Of a stretch of DNA of 64,000 nt, positions 25,001 to 33,598 are shown one piece after another (within the stretch, counting starts at the first letter, position 1; each line of letters starts with the position of its first letter). The position numbers were made by a program, and so were the translations under genes. This stretch comes from Candidatus Crickella equi (GTDB lineage: Bacteria; Bacillota; Clostridia; Peptostreptococcales; Anaerovoracaceae), in NCBI GenBank assembly GCA_018064755.1, contig JAGHUP010000002.1, forward strand, positions 16,147 to 80,146, in the 5' to 3' direction. A model generated the notes under the pieces. The model was given only the letters and a program-made list of their open reading frames with translations, was not told where the DNA came from and searched no databases.

Positions 25001-27102
25001 TAAGCGTTCTCTAATTCTTTCTGTGACAACTGTGACTCAGCAATCTCTCTGTAGATGTCACAGTTCTTCATAAGTTCGTGATGTGTACCCTTGCCGACGA
25101 TGGCACCGTCTTCGAGTACGATGATTTGCTCGGCGTGGAGGATGGTTCCGACACGCTGTGCAACGATAATCTTAGCTGACTCCTTGGCATGGTCGGCAAG
25201 CGCTTTACGCAGCTTGATATCCGTCTTCATGTCGAGAGCCGAGAATGAATCGTCAAAAATTAGAATTGGCGGTTTCTTGATCAGAGCTCTTGCAATTGAA
25301 AGTCTCTGCTTCTGTCCGCCGGAAACATTGCTGCCTCCCTGAGCGATATAGCTCTCGTAGCCATCTTCCTTGTCGCCGATGAACTCTGCAGCCTGTGCGA
25401 TAAGAGCCGCTTTGTGCATCTCGTTATGGCTGGCGTCAGGTCTACCGAACTTGATATTACTTTCAATATCTCCACTGAAGAGAATGCCCTTCTGTGGAAT
25501 GAATCCAATCTTATCTCTAAGTGAATGCAGGCTGATGTCTCTGATATCTATTCCATCGATTGTAATGCTACCCTCAGTTACATCATAGAATCTTGGAATG
25601 AGGTTGATAACTGTGGACTTGCCGCAACCTGTCGAACCGATGATTGCTGTGGTTTCGCCCGGTTTAGCCTCAAAATCAATATCTGAGAGCACGCTTTCCT
25701 CTGCATCCGGATATGTGAATGAAACGTGGTTGAATTTAACAACGCCCTTAGTATCTTCAGGCAGATCAACTGCAGTTTCCTTGTTCTTAATGCTTGTCTC
25801 AGTCTCGATAACTTCGTAGATACGATCAGCAGCAACTCCCGCTCTTGGCAGGAAAATAAACATGCTGGAAATCATCAGGAATGAGAATACGATTTCCATA
25901 GAGTATGAAATGAATGCAGTCATTGCACCAACCTGGATAGTGCCCATATCGATACGGTGTGCAGCAACCCAAGTAATCCATACTGTCAGGCCATACATTA
26001 CTATCATCATTACAGGTGACATCAGCGTCATTGTTCTATTAACAAATAGCTGGTTCCTGTATACGTTGTTGTTTGCTTTGTCGAATCTCTGCTCTTCGGT
26101 CTTCTCGCGGCCAAAAGCTCTGATTACCTGTATTCCGGTCAACATCTCACGGGAGACAGCGTTCAGTCCGTCGATTAGTGACTGCATAACCTTAAACTTA
26201 GGCATCGCGATAAAGAGCAGCAGTCCCATCAGCATCAAAATTGCGACAACTCCGATGATGATAATAAAGTTCATCTGTGCGTGTGCCTGATAAACTCTTA
26301 TGATGGCCCATGTACATACACAAGGTGCGTATATCATCATTCTGAGCATCATCGTGCAAGTCATCTGAACCTGCTGAATATCGTTAGTTGCTCTAGTGAT
26401 AAGAGATGAAGTCTGGAATTGTTCAATCTCCGCACTTGAGAATCCGATTACATTCTTGAAAAGCTTGCCACGCAGGTTCTTTCCGATACCGGCACCTACT
26501 CTTGCTGCCATGAATGAAATCAGTGCAACCAGTATCAGCGAAGCAAGTGCCATTGCCAGCATCAGTCCGCCGCACTTCCACATGTAATCATGCTGAAGTT
26601 TCTCGACATCTACGCCAGCCTCTTCATCACACTGCACCGCATAAGCAATACCCATTCCAACGAGCGTATCGTTATTACCGAGTATCTCAGCTGACTCAAT
26701 ACTAGCCTTGATTTCCTTAATATCCTCAGCCTTCATCGTTGCCTCGTTCTTCTCTACATATCTATCCAAAACTGCGGACAGATACGTCTCATCCATCTTG
26801 GCAACCGCATCCTTATCAAGCGTCTCGTCAAGGACATACTTATCCCCTGACTTCTTGTATGTACCTTTCAGCCCGTTCCTAACGGGTACATTTTCTATGT
26901 GCTCCAGCAGAGCATCAAGCTCATTCGCCGTTATCTCCGCTGGGATGATGTGCTCAACACCGTGGTTCTGAATGCCGACGTCGATGAGGTTCTGCGTGTA
27001 CTGAGGCAAATTTAAGTCACAGAAAGCCTGTCCTATTGTAAGCAATAAGATAATAACCGCTATTTTCTTGTACGGTATCAGGTTTCTGAATAAGTTCTTC
27101 AT
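25000..27102 (-). CDS. ABC exporter half-transporter (degenerate-site subunit) with repeat insertion
   Basis: The 700-residue protein has a membrane domain with an enlarged extracellular loop (~40-150), then an ATPase domain: Walker A GSTGCGKST, signature VSGGQKQRL, Walker B ILIFDDSFSALD, where Asp replaces the catalytic Glu. This is the mark of the degenerate partner in heterodimeric exporters of the BmrCD/YheHI type; the downstream gene supplies the other half. Residues ~71-81 (NVPVRNGLKGT) are encoded by an arm of a palindromic repeat also found at 12853-12925, an in-frame insertion within the extracellular loop. It follows the LOG-family gene by 0 nt, with AGAGGA as ribosome site. Confidence 0.92.
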   Translation of the reverse strand: MKNLFRNLIPYKKIAVIILLLTIGQAFCDLNLPQYTQNLIDVGIQNHGVEHIIPAEITANELDALLEHIENVPVRNGLKGTYKKSGDKYVLDETLDKDAVAKMDETYLSAVLDRYVEKNEATMKAEDIKEIKASIESAEILGNNDTLVGMGIAYAVQCDEEAGVDVEKLQHDYMWKCGGLMLAMALASLILVALISFMAARVGAGIGKNLRGKLFKNVIGFSSAEIEQFQTSSLITRATNDIQQVQMTCTMMLRMMIYAPCVCTWAIIRVYQAHAQMNFIIIIGVVAILMLMGLLLFIAMPKFKVMQSLIDGLNAVSREMLTGIQVIRAFGREKTEEQRFDKANNNVYRNQLFVNRTMTLMSPVMMIVMYGLTVWITWVAAHRIDMGTIQVGAMTAFISYSMEIVFSFLMISSMFIFLPRAGVAADRIYEVIETETSIKNKETAVDLPEDTKGVVKFNHVSFTYPDAEESVLSDIDFEAKPGETTAIIGSTGCGKSTVINLIPRFYDVTEGSITIDGIDIRDISLHSLRDKIGFIPQKGILFSGDIESNIKFGRPDASHNEMHKAALIAQAAEFIGDKEDGYESYIAQGGSNVSGGQKQRLSIARALIKKPPILIFDDSFSALDMKTDIKLRKALADHAKESAKIIVAQRVGTILHAEQIIVLEDGAIVGKGTHHELMKNCDIYREIAESQLSQKELENA
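26860..26892 (-). repeat. Family A repeat arm inside the ABC exporter gene
   Basis: This 33-bp sequence matches 31 of 33 bases of the right arm and 30 of 33 of the left arm of the 12853-12925 palindrome. It is read in frame as NVPVRNGLKGT and leaves the gene intact. Confidence 0.85.
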
Positions 27103-27690
27103 CTATTCCTCTGAATATAATTTAGTTCTTGTATGGTCAATATTGCCGGCATTCTCAAGCGCAGCCGCCACATCCTCAATCGTGTAGCACACCTGGACCT
27201 TCTCCCAGTCCTCCTTCTTGTACAGCTCCTCCATCACCATAACTTCCATCATGCTGATGAACTTGTCGTAATAGCCGTCAATATTATAGATAATAATTGG
27301 TCTATCGATATCGCCAAAAAGTCCGAGTCTCTTCAGTGCCATGCACTCCGATATTTCGTCCAGTGTTCCCATTCCGCCAGGCAATGCAATGTATGCCTCT
27401 CCATATTCGATCATTCTCGAACGTCTTGCAGACATATTAGGAACAACTTCCAGCTGTGTGCACTCTTCAAGTATCTCTTCTGCCGTAATAAAAAAACCCG
27501 GTGTAATACCGATTACCTCTCCACCATTATCCAGAACAGATCTTGCTACTTCGCCCATCAAGCCGACACTTCCGCCACCATAAACAAGGCAGTGACCATT
27601 CTCTCCTATCCATCTGCCGAGCTCGTTGGCTTTGGTCCTAAAGTTAGGATTCTTGCCGTAATGTGCGCCCATATATACAGCTATATTCAT
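27103..27690 (-). CDS. LOG family protein (TIGR00730-type nucleotide phosphoribohydrolase)
   Basis: The ATG at 27690 has GAGG 7 nt upstream and is preferred over the ATG at 27705, which lies at the predicted transcription start; the product is 195 residues. It has the LOG-family Rossmann fold with VYGGGSVGLMGEVA (~35) and the hallmark PGGMGTLDEISE (~95), which in characterised members releases the base from nucleoside 5'-monophosphates. The start MNIAVYMGA and length are typical. It heads an operon with the ABC exporter pair and phosphoglucomutase. The physiological substrate is unknown. Confidence 0.9.
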   Translation of the reverse strand: MNIAVYMGAHYGKNPNFRTKANELGRWIGENGHCLVYGGGSVGLMGEVARSVLDNGGEVIGITPGFFITAEEILEECTQLEVVPNMSARRSRMIEYGEAYIALPGGMGTLDEISECMALKRLGLFGDIDRPIIIYNIDGYYDKFISMMEVMVMEELYKKEDWEKVQVCYTIEDVAAALENAGNIDHTRTKLYSEE

Positions 27691-27709
27691 GCTATTACCT
27701 CGCATTTAT

Positions 27710-27715
27710 ATTGTA
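27710..27715 (-). promoter_or_regulatory. -10 element of the LOG/ABC exporter/mutase operon
   Basis: TACAAT at 27715-27710 predicts transcription start near 27703 and a leader of about 13 nt. No good -35 is seen. Confidence 0.4.
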
Positions 27716-27757
27716 GCACTATTATTTGATATTAGTGTGAATTATTGCACACGAAAA

Positions 27758-27776
27758 GGCGGCAAGGCATGCCGCC
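27758..27776 (-). terminator. Terminator after the STAS gene
   Basis: On the minus strand GGCGGCA and TGCCGCC form a 7-bp GC-rich stem with a 5-nt loop, followed by TTTTCG. Confidence 0.75.
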
Positions 27777-27809
27777 CAATTCATAAATCTTATTAAAATA
27801 CTAAATGTA

Positions 27810-28106
27810 TTACTCGATTGTAAGAATATCTACGAAACCAGTGATTTCGAAAACTTCCATAACCTCATCATTAACGCCTGTGAGCTTCATCTCGCCCTGC
27901 TTGGACATAGTCTTCTGAGCTCCAAGAACTACTCTCAGTCCTGCTGATGAAATGTACTCGAGCTTATTGAAATCGAGAACCAGCTCTTCAACGCCATCCA
28001 GTGAGCTCTTCAGCTCAGCTTCAAGATTAGGTGCTGTGGAAGTGTCCAGTCTACCTTCGAGTGCGATTACTAACTTGTTTCCATCAAGGTTCTTAATGAT
28101 ATCCAT
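27810..28106 (-). CDS. STAS-domain anti-sigma factor antagonist
   Basis: This 98-residue single-domain protein matches SpoIIAA/RsbV-type antagonists. LDFNKLEYISSAGLRVVLG (~45-63) carries the serine that the partner kinase phosphorylates in the family. When dephosphorylated such proteins bind the kinase/anti-sigma factor and free its target. The gene lies 82 bp after a SpoIIE-type phosphatase with a C-terminal kinase-like domain, which are its obvious partners. It has GGGAGGC before its start; TATAAT in the gap suggests it may also be transcribed alone. A terminator follows. Confidence 0.92.
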   Translation of the reverse strand: MDIIKNLDGNKLVIALEGRLDTSTAPNLEAELKSSLDGVEELVLDFNKLEYISSAGLRVVLGAQKTMSKQGEMKLTGVNDEVMEVFEITGFVDILTIE

Positions 28107-28188
28107 TTAGTGCCTCCCTAATAATAATTAACTACTTTGCTATTATATAATATTTTCTTTTATATTGCTACTAAAAACTTTGCTAATT

Positions 28189-30681
28189 TTATATCTCAAG
28201 AACAACGTCTAAAATGTTAGTTCCATTGACTCTTGTATACTTTACATCCTCTGCCATCTTCTTAACCATAAAGATTCCGAGACCACCAATTTTTCTCTCT
28301 TCTGCAGAAAGTGTAATGTCCGGATCTTCCTTGGCCAGAGGGTCATAAGCAATACCATTATCCTGATATGACATGATTACTTTTCCATCACCGTACTCTG
28401 CGGTAATAACAGAATGTGTCGCACCGCTATAGTTGATAATGTTCGAGTATATCTCGTCAACCATTACCATGATTTTGGTCGATGCTTTGAATGGAACATC
28501 GTAGTGCTCACAGAATGCATCGAAGAAATCTCTTACTTCGTCTGCTGATTCCGGAGTTGCGTCCAGAGCAATATAGCCAAGTCTATCTTCGTCGGTCTTT
28601 CTCTTGATACCCAGCATTGTGATATCGTCGAACTGAGGAGCTTCGCCTACGAACTCGTCCACTCTCTGCTTGATCAGCTTGCAAGTATATCTCATGTTCA
28701 GGTTACCTGACTCACGAACAGCTTCAAGCAGTCTATCATCGCCAAAGAGCTGGTTATGCGCATCTGTAGCCTCTGTTACACCGTCAGTATAAAGCGTCAG
28801 TGACTGTCCCTCAGCGAGATCAAATTCGAAGTCCTTATAATGGATTCCATCCATACCAGCCAGTACGAATCCCGGTCTACACTTTAAGAATTCAATAGTG
28901 CCGTCTTTCTGCTTGATGACAGGTGGATTGTGTCCTGCATTAGTATAAACTACATGACCCGTATTGACATCCATGATTCCCATCCAAGCTGTTACGAACA
29001 TCTCTGCCGCATTGTCCTGACAGAGTCTCTCGTTAGCCTTAGTAAATGCAACACCTGGTGATGCACCCTGCTGAACGAAGCCCTTGATAACGCTCTTAGC
29101 TGTCATCATAAACATTGCTGCTGGAATACCCTTGCCGGATACGTCAGCAATCAGGAATACTACTCTGTCATCATCTAATTCGTAGAAGTCGTAGAAGTCG
29201 CCTCCAACTTCCTTGGCAGCCAGCATGTTTGCGTAAAGCTCGTATCTATTATCTTCTGGATACATTGTTGGCAGTGCTGAACGCTGAATGTTCTTAGCAA
29301 CGGCCAGCTCTTCCTCAACTTTGGCTGCAGCCATATCAATGTAATCTTTAAGTGTATCTACTGTCTCATTGATATCATCCGACAAACTAGCAAACTCAGA
29401 ACTTGTCCTTACCTTAACAACAGTATTGAGATTACCGCTAGAGATTTTTGCCAAATCTTCGTTAACCTTATCGAGGTTATTAACAATAACAATCCTGATA
29501 AGGATATATATCATCATAAATACTACGGCGAGGATTACTACCTCGAGCAGTGCTGTCAGCAGCGTTGTCAGATCCTTACTGAAGTCCGCCTCATTGCAAG
29601 GATACATTGCAACGATGATGTAATCGTTATATGTAAAGAATCCACTGTAATAGCTAATGTCATCATATGTTCTCTTACGGCATTCACCAGCACCCTGTTC
29701 CAGCAAGGAGTCGATTACATCAGAACAATCTCTTTCTTCTTCAAGAAGAGCGTCCTTAGTATATGCAACTGCATAGCCGTCTTTATTGAGAACTACCAGA
29801 TATCCAGTAGCGCCAATATGCCAGCTGTAGATATCATCTGCAATAAATTCTTCAAAAGCTTCATTATCATTAGCATCAATACCAGATGCCTTAATATCTC
29901 CTCTTACATCTTCCAATGTAGTGTTAATGGAATCCCTTGCAGCCTTAATTGCAATTGTATCCTGTATGAAGTACTGCATAACATTAGTTGTAATGAATGC
30001 AAGTATTACCGCTATGAACAATCCAGCCTCGATATGCTGAGTAATTCGCTTCTCCTCATTGCGCGGATGGAGGTTTTCCTTAAATACCAAAGTAATGATG
30101 AATCCTGGAAGTGCAACTGCCAATCCTACGAGAGGAATCATTACTGGTGAGCACAGTGTTGTTACGGCGTGTGCCTGAACTGGATCATCTCCATTAGTGT
30201 AGTAAACGAGCAGCATGTGAACTACCTCAGTTACCACTCCAATCATGCCGCCATAGATGAATCCCGGCTTACGATTCTCAAGAATAAATTTCTTTACAAA
30301 CGCACCAAACACACCTGCAAAGATTGTACCTAAAGTACATGCAAGTCTTGTATATGCTCCAGCGCCCCAATATACAGCGAACCATCTTTCAATACCGCCA
30401 ATTAGTCCAGCAATAATTCCGGCATATGGACCAAAGAACAGAGCTGCACTAAGTGGTGCTGCATCTCTAATGTTCATTACAGCGCCGCTAATTGGAACAC
30501 CAAATTCTGTTCCACAAACAGCCAATGCACCAAAAATCAGACCATAGGCAACTTGTTTAATCCAATAGTTCCTCTTGCTGATAGTCTTCCTGAGTTTTAA
30601 TCTATCAAAGAAGTATAGTGCCGAGGTTGCTACTGCAAAAATAATTGCGATAGTAAGTAATCTTTCTACTCCTGTGGGCAT
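28189..30681 (-). CDS. Membrane SpoIIE-family phosphatase with RsbW-like ATPase domain
   Basis: The 830-residue protein has: an N-terminal 5TM LytS/YhcK-type receptor region (~40-190; GVPISGAVMNIRDAAPLSAALFFGPYAGIIAGLIGGIERWF in pieces), an extracellular sensor domain (~225-370; LEDVRGDIKASG, WHIGATGYLVVLNKDGYAVAY) between further helices, a HAMP-like linker (~400-455), a PP2C/SpoIIE phosphatase (~475-680; ADVSGKGIPAAMFMMTAK, LYTDGVTEA) and a C-terminal HATPase_c domain (~700-830; N-box VDEIYSNIINYSG, QDNGIAYDP, GGLGIFMVKKMA). It would sense an external signal and set the phosphorylation state of the downstream STAS protein, combining both opposing enzymes in one chain. GGGAGGAG precedes the start. 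Confidence 0.92.
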   Translation of the reverse strand: MPTGVERLLTIAIIFAVATSALYFFDRLKLRKTISKRNYWIKQVAYGLIFGALAVCGTEFGVPISGAVMNIRDAAPLSAALFFGPYAGIIAGLIGGIERWFAVYWGAGAYTRLACTLGTIFAGVFGAFVKKFILENRKPGFIYGGMIGVVTEVVHMLLVYYTNGDDPVQAHAVTTLCSPVMIPLVGLAVALPGFIITLVFKENLHPRNEEKRITQHIEAGLFIAVILAFITTNVMQYFIQDTIAIKAARDSINTTLEDVRGDIKASGIDANDNEAFEEFIADDIYSWHIGATGYLVVLNKDGYAVAYTKDALLEEERDCSDVIDSLLEQGAGECRKRTYDDISYYSGFFTYNDYIIVAMYPCNEADFSKDLTTLLTALLEVVILAVVFMMIYILIRIVIVNNLDKVNEDLAKISSGNLNTVVKVRTSSEFASLSDDINETVDTLKDYIDMAAAKVEEELAVAKNIQRSALPTMYPEDNRYELYANMLAAKEVGGDFYDFYELDDDRVVFLIADVSGKGIPAAMFMMTAKSVIKGFVQQGASPGVAFTKANERLCQDNAAEMFVTAWMGIMDVNTGHVVYTNAGHNPPVIKQKDGTIEFLKCRPGFVLAGMDGIHYKDFEFDLAEGQSLTLYTDGVTEATDAHNQLFGDDRLLEAVRESGNLNMRYTCKLIKQRVDEFVGEAPQFDDITMLGIKRKTDEDRLGYIALDATPESADEVRDFFDAFCEHYDVPFKASTKIMVMVDEIYSNIINYSGATHSVITAEYGDGKVIMSYQDNGIAYDPLAKEDPDITLSAEERKIGGLGIFMVKKMAEDVKYTRVNGTNILDVVLEI

Positions 30682-30770
30682 ATTTCTCCTCCCAAAATTC
30701 GAAAAATCTGTCTCAAAAACAGATACACAAATTATACTCCTTACTTCTATGATTTTCCAGCCAAAAAGGG

Positions 30771-30776
30771 TACAAT
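30771..30776 (+). promoter_or_regulatory. -10 element of mnmA
   Basis: TACAAT ends 6 nt before the mnmA ATG, so transcription should start at or next to the start codon. No clear -35 is seen. Confidence 0.5.
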
Positions 30777-30782
30777 AACCCT

Positions 30783-31886
30783 ATGAAACCAAACAATACA
30801 GCTAATTCGAAACGCAAAGTAATGATTGGAATGAGCGGTGGTGTCGACTCCAGCGTCGCAGCATACCTGCTCAAAGAACAAGGCTACGACGTAGTCGGAG
30901 TTACTATGCGCTTGTGCGAAGGTTTTGTGCATTCCTATGATGCCGAGAATGTCCGCCTAGCTAGATCTGTTGCCGACAAACTGGGCATTGATTTTATGAC
31001 GCTAAGCTACGAGGATGAATTCCGTGAATACGTGGTTAATCCATTCATCGAAACCTATGAAAAAGGCATGACGCCTAACCCATGCATCGAATGCAACCGC
31101 TGCATCAAATTCGATATGCTGATGAATGATAGCGATGAGGGTTACGAAAGTGATATGGCCAATGCACCTCTCGTTGCAACCGGTCACTATGCGATAATCG
31201 AGCATTCAGATGGTCGCTACAAATTGAAGAAATCAACTAATCTAGAGAAAGATCAGTCGTATTTCCTGTACACACTCAGTCAGGATACTCTGGCACGCGT
31301 CATCTTCCCTCTCGGAGATATGGATAAGACTACAGTTCGCGAAATTGCCGACGCTAACGGTCTCGTTAATGCCAAACGCAAAGACAGTCAAGACATCTGC
31401 TTCATTCCAGATGGCGACTATGCTGGATTCATCAAAGGCGTTACCGGTAAAGACTATCCTGCCGGTAATTTCGTAGATAAAGATGGAAACATCTTGGGAC
31501 GCCACAAAGGAATCATTAATTATACACTCGGACAAAGAAAAGGTCTTGGCCTCGCGCTCAAGAAGCCTATGTATGTCTGGAAACTGGACATGGAGAAGAA
31601 CGAAGTCATACTCGCTGATAACGAAGACCTCTTCACTACAGAGCTAACAGCCACGAATTTCAACTGGCTCTCCATCGCTAACCCAGGCACCGGCGACTCC
31701 TTCCGTGCGCTCGGCCGCATCCGCTACCGTCACAAGGAAGCCCCTTGCACCGTAACAGTTAACGACGACGGTAGCGTCAAAGTCGTCTTCGACGAGCCGC
31801 AGCGTGCAATCACCGCCGGCCAATCCCTCGTCCTCTACGACCTCGCCACCGACACCTACGTCCTCGGCGGTGGCACAATAATGTAA
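30783..31886 (+). CDS. mnmA: tRNA-specific 2-thiouridylase MnmA
   Basis: The 367-residue enzyme activates U34 of Lys, Glu and Gln tRNAs with ATP and inserts sulfur at C2. It shows the PP-loop GMSGGVDSSVAA (~16), catalytic Cys in NPCIECNRCIKF (~97) and C in DSQDICFIPDGDY (~205), and the C-terminal domain GLGLALKKPMYVWKLD. Length is normal. The ATG has no convincing Shine-Dalgarno and a TACAAT 6 nt upstream, so the mRNA is probably leaderless. The sulfur donor IscS is not adjacent. The gene is single and diverges from the SpoIIE gene; a repeat and terminator follow. Confidence 0.95.
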   Translation: MKPNNTANSKRKVMIGMSGGVDSSVAAYLLKEQGYDVVGVTMRLCEGFVHSYDAENVRLARSVADKLGIDFMTLSYEDEFREYVVNPFIETYEKGMTPNPCIECNRCIKFDMLMNDSDEGYESDMANAPLVATGHYAIIEHSDGRYKLKKSTNLEKDQSYFLYTLSQDTLARVIFPLGDMDKTTVREIADANGLVNAKRKDSQDICFIPDGDYAGFIKGVTGKDYPAGNFVDKDGNILGRHKGIINYTLGQRKGLGLALKKPMYVWKLDMEKNEVILADNEDLFTTELTATNFNWLSIANPGTGDSFRALGRIRYRHKEAPCTVTVNDDGSVKVVFDEPQRAITAGQSLVLYDLATDTYVLGGGTIM

Positions 31887-31887
31887 T

Positions 31888-31924
31888 GCAACAGCGGGTC
31901 AGACCTAAATTGCAAGATTGCAAC
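31888..31924 (+). repeat. Family B repeat, copy 2
   Basis: It starts two bases after the mnmA stop and matches copy 1 (15764-15800) at 35 of 37 positions. GGGTCAGACCT (31896-31906) pairs with AGGTCTGACCC (31928-31938), and ATTGCAGAATTGCAAC recurs before the terminator. Confidence 0.85.
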
Positions 31925-31959
31925 AACAGGTCTGACCCGAATTGCAGAATTGCAACAAA

Positions 31960-31982
31960 GGGACAGGCTTAACGCCTGTCCC
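31960..31982. terminator. Bidirectional terminator between mnmA and the ABC-2 permease gene
   Basis: GGGACAGGC and GCCTGTCCC with a 5-nt loop, followed by TTTTCT on the plus strand and TTTG on the minus strand. The 21-base core is identical to the terminator at 54548-54568. Confidence 0.85.
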
Positions 31983-31996
31983 TTTTCTATTGCTTA

Positions 31997-33598
31997 TTAA
32001 AGATATCTAAATATCGCTGCGCCTTTGGTCTTGAGCCATTTGTTTGAATAAGCGTAAACGCCAAATAGTACGACTACCAGCACGAGTATAAAGATATGCG
32101 TTGGCATGAGATTCCTCGAGAAGAATCCGAGTACTGCGACTGCCATTCCGAATATCCATCCACCGAATAGCAGAAATGCTACCGGCGCGCCCCTCTTCAC
32201 CGGTGTCTGTTCGCTGGTCCAGTCAAGGTTAGGGTGCTTGAGGTTCAGAACAGTACCGAGTGTTGCGCTGGTTCTTCCGAAGAAAGCTGCGAATACAGCC
32301 AATAGTACGGCATTGCTATCGTTAATGCCAAGTGCTATTGCGAGTGCAACAGCCAGAATTGTTCCGGGTATTGCCTGGAGATATACTCCGAACTGAATCT
32401 TTGCATTAAGAACAGCCAATGGATCAACCGGCATGGACTGTAGCATCCAGATGTGCTTGCCCTCGAGCGAAACGCTTGCTGCAGTGATAGTGCCAAGTGA
32501 TTCCATCATACAGACAATAACGATTACAGCGAGTGGCAGCATCTGTTCCAATTCTGGAATCGCCTCAGCGAGAGGGCCGATTCTGTCAGCAAGTATATCT
32601 CCTTTGATAAAGAGGAATATTGATCCAGCTACCATGAAGATTACTCCAAGTCCTGAGTTCAGCATGCAAGTAACGCTGTTAACAAAATGAGTTGCCTCTT
32701 TCTTAAGGAGCGCCTTGTTTGCGGAAGTTGCCTTAATCTGCTTTTCCTTGAATTTAGCCTTGGTTCCAGACTTCTTGGTTGTTGACATCTTGATGTATGT
32801 CTTGCTTACCAAGAAGTAAGCGGCGGCCAGAATGGCGGCCGAGAATGCCGTGAACAGCAGGATTGCGGAGATGCTGCCGCAGGCTGCATGTCCGAGCTGA
32901 TAGAACGGCCAGATTGATTCCTTTATAACTTCTCCTGCCCTACCCATGTTTTCTGACAATCTGTTCAGCAGAGCATTAGTCTTGAACTGCAGAACGTAGA
33001 TGCCAATCAGGAAGAGCAAACATACAATAACTGTAACGATTTTCTGATTCTTAAACTTGGTTGCGAAGAAAGCAACCACCCATCCGAACAGGCAAGTTAA
33101 CGCCAGTATCAGGAGGCCCTGAACGAAGAACATCAGCAGCTGTGATACGAACAATAGAGCTGTCATTTTGCCCTGAACAAATCCCACGAACATAGTTGGA
33201 AGCCAAGCCAGAGCAGCGTAAACCAGACCCATCACATAGACGCTTACCATTCTTGAGAGCACCAATGTGCCAGGTGGAATTGGCATAGACAGCAGCATCT
33301 CGTTGTCGTGTGCCATGAAGAGCTGAACATAGCTGAGAATTGCATTAAGAACCGATGCCATTACAACGCTCAGAATTCCCATTACAGCCCAAGCTATCCA
33401 CTCCGAACCAGCAGGTGCCGCGCTCAAGAAGAGTGCAGCCATTCCGCCGAACGACAGTGCCAGTGCGAGAAATATGATGACATAGAGAATAATCATGCCG
33501 ATGAGTGCACCACCAGTTCTCTTGCCACCGCCCTTCTTATCCCTAAAGTAGAGCGCTCCGACTTCCTGCAGATTTTTACGCAATAAAGTCTTAAGCAT
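31997..33598 (-). CDS. ABC-2 type transporter permease subunit
   Basis: The ATG at 33598 is preferred, with GGAGG 9 nt upstream; an ATG at 33607 touches that ribosome site. The 533-residue protein has about 12 hydrophobic helices, including MIILYVIIFLALALSFGGMAALFL near the start and FILVLVVVLFGVYAYS at the end, with a cytoplasmic segment (KKSGTKAKFKEKQIKATSANKALLKKE) in the middle. Large permeases of this kind pair with a single ATPase, here encoded by the overlapping upstream gene. Direction and substrate are unknown; export of a peptide or antibiotic is the commonest role. It is the last gene of the SPFH operon. Confidence 0.88.
   Translation of the reverse strand: MLKTLLRKNLQEVGALYFRDKKGGGKRTGGALIGMIILYVIIFLALALSFGGMAALFLSAAPAGSEWIAWAVMGILSVVMASVLNAILSYVQLFMAHDNEMLLSMPIPPGTLVLSRMVSVYVMGLVYAALAWLPTMFVGFVQGKMTALLFVSQLLMFFVQGLLILALTCLFGWVVAFFATKFKNQKIVTVIVCLLFLIGIYVLQFKTNALLNRLSENMGRAGEVIKESIWPFYQLGHAACGSISAILLFTAFSAAILAAAYFLVSKTYIKMSTTKKSGTKAKFKEKQIKATSANKALLKKEATHFVNSVTCMLNSGLGVIFMVAGSIFLFIKGDILADRIGPLAEAIPELEQMLPLAVIVIVCMMESLGTITAASVSLEGKHIWMLQSMPVDPLAVLNAKIQFGVYLQAIPGTILAVALAIALGINDSNAVLLAVFAAFFGRTSATLGTVLNLKHPNLDWTSEQTPVKRGAPVAFLLFGGWIFGMAVAVLGFFSRNLMPTHIFILVLVVVLFGVYAYSNKWLKTKGAAIFRYL

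Noticed and set aside
30682..30782. Attenuator in the SpoIIE gene leader
   Set aside because: ATCTGT/ACAGAT followed by TTTTT is present on the minus strand, but the stem is only about 6 bp and AT-rich, too weak to claim.
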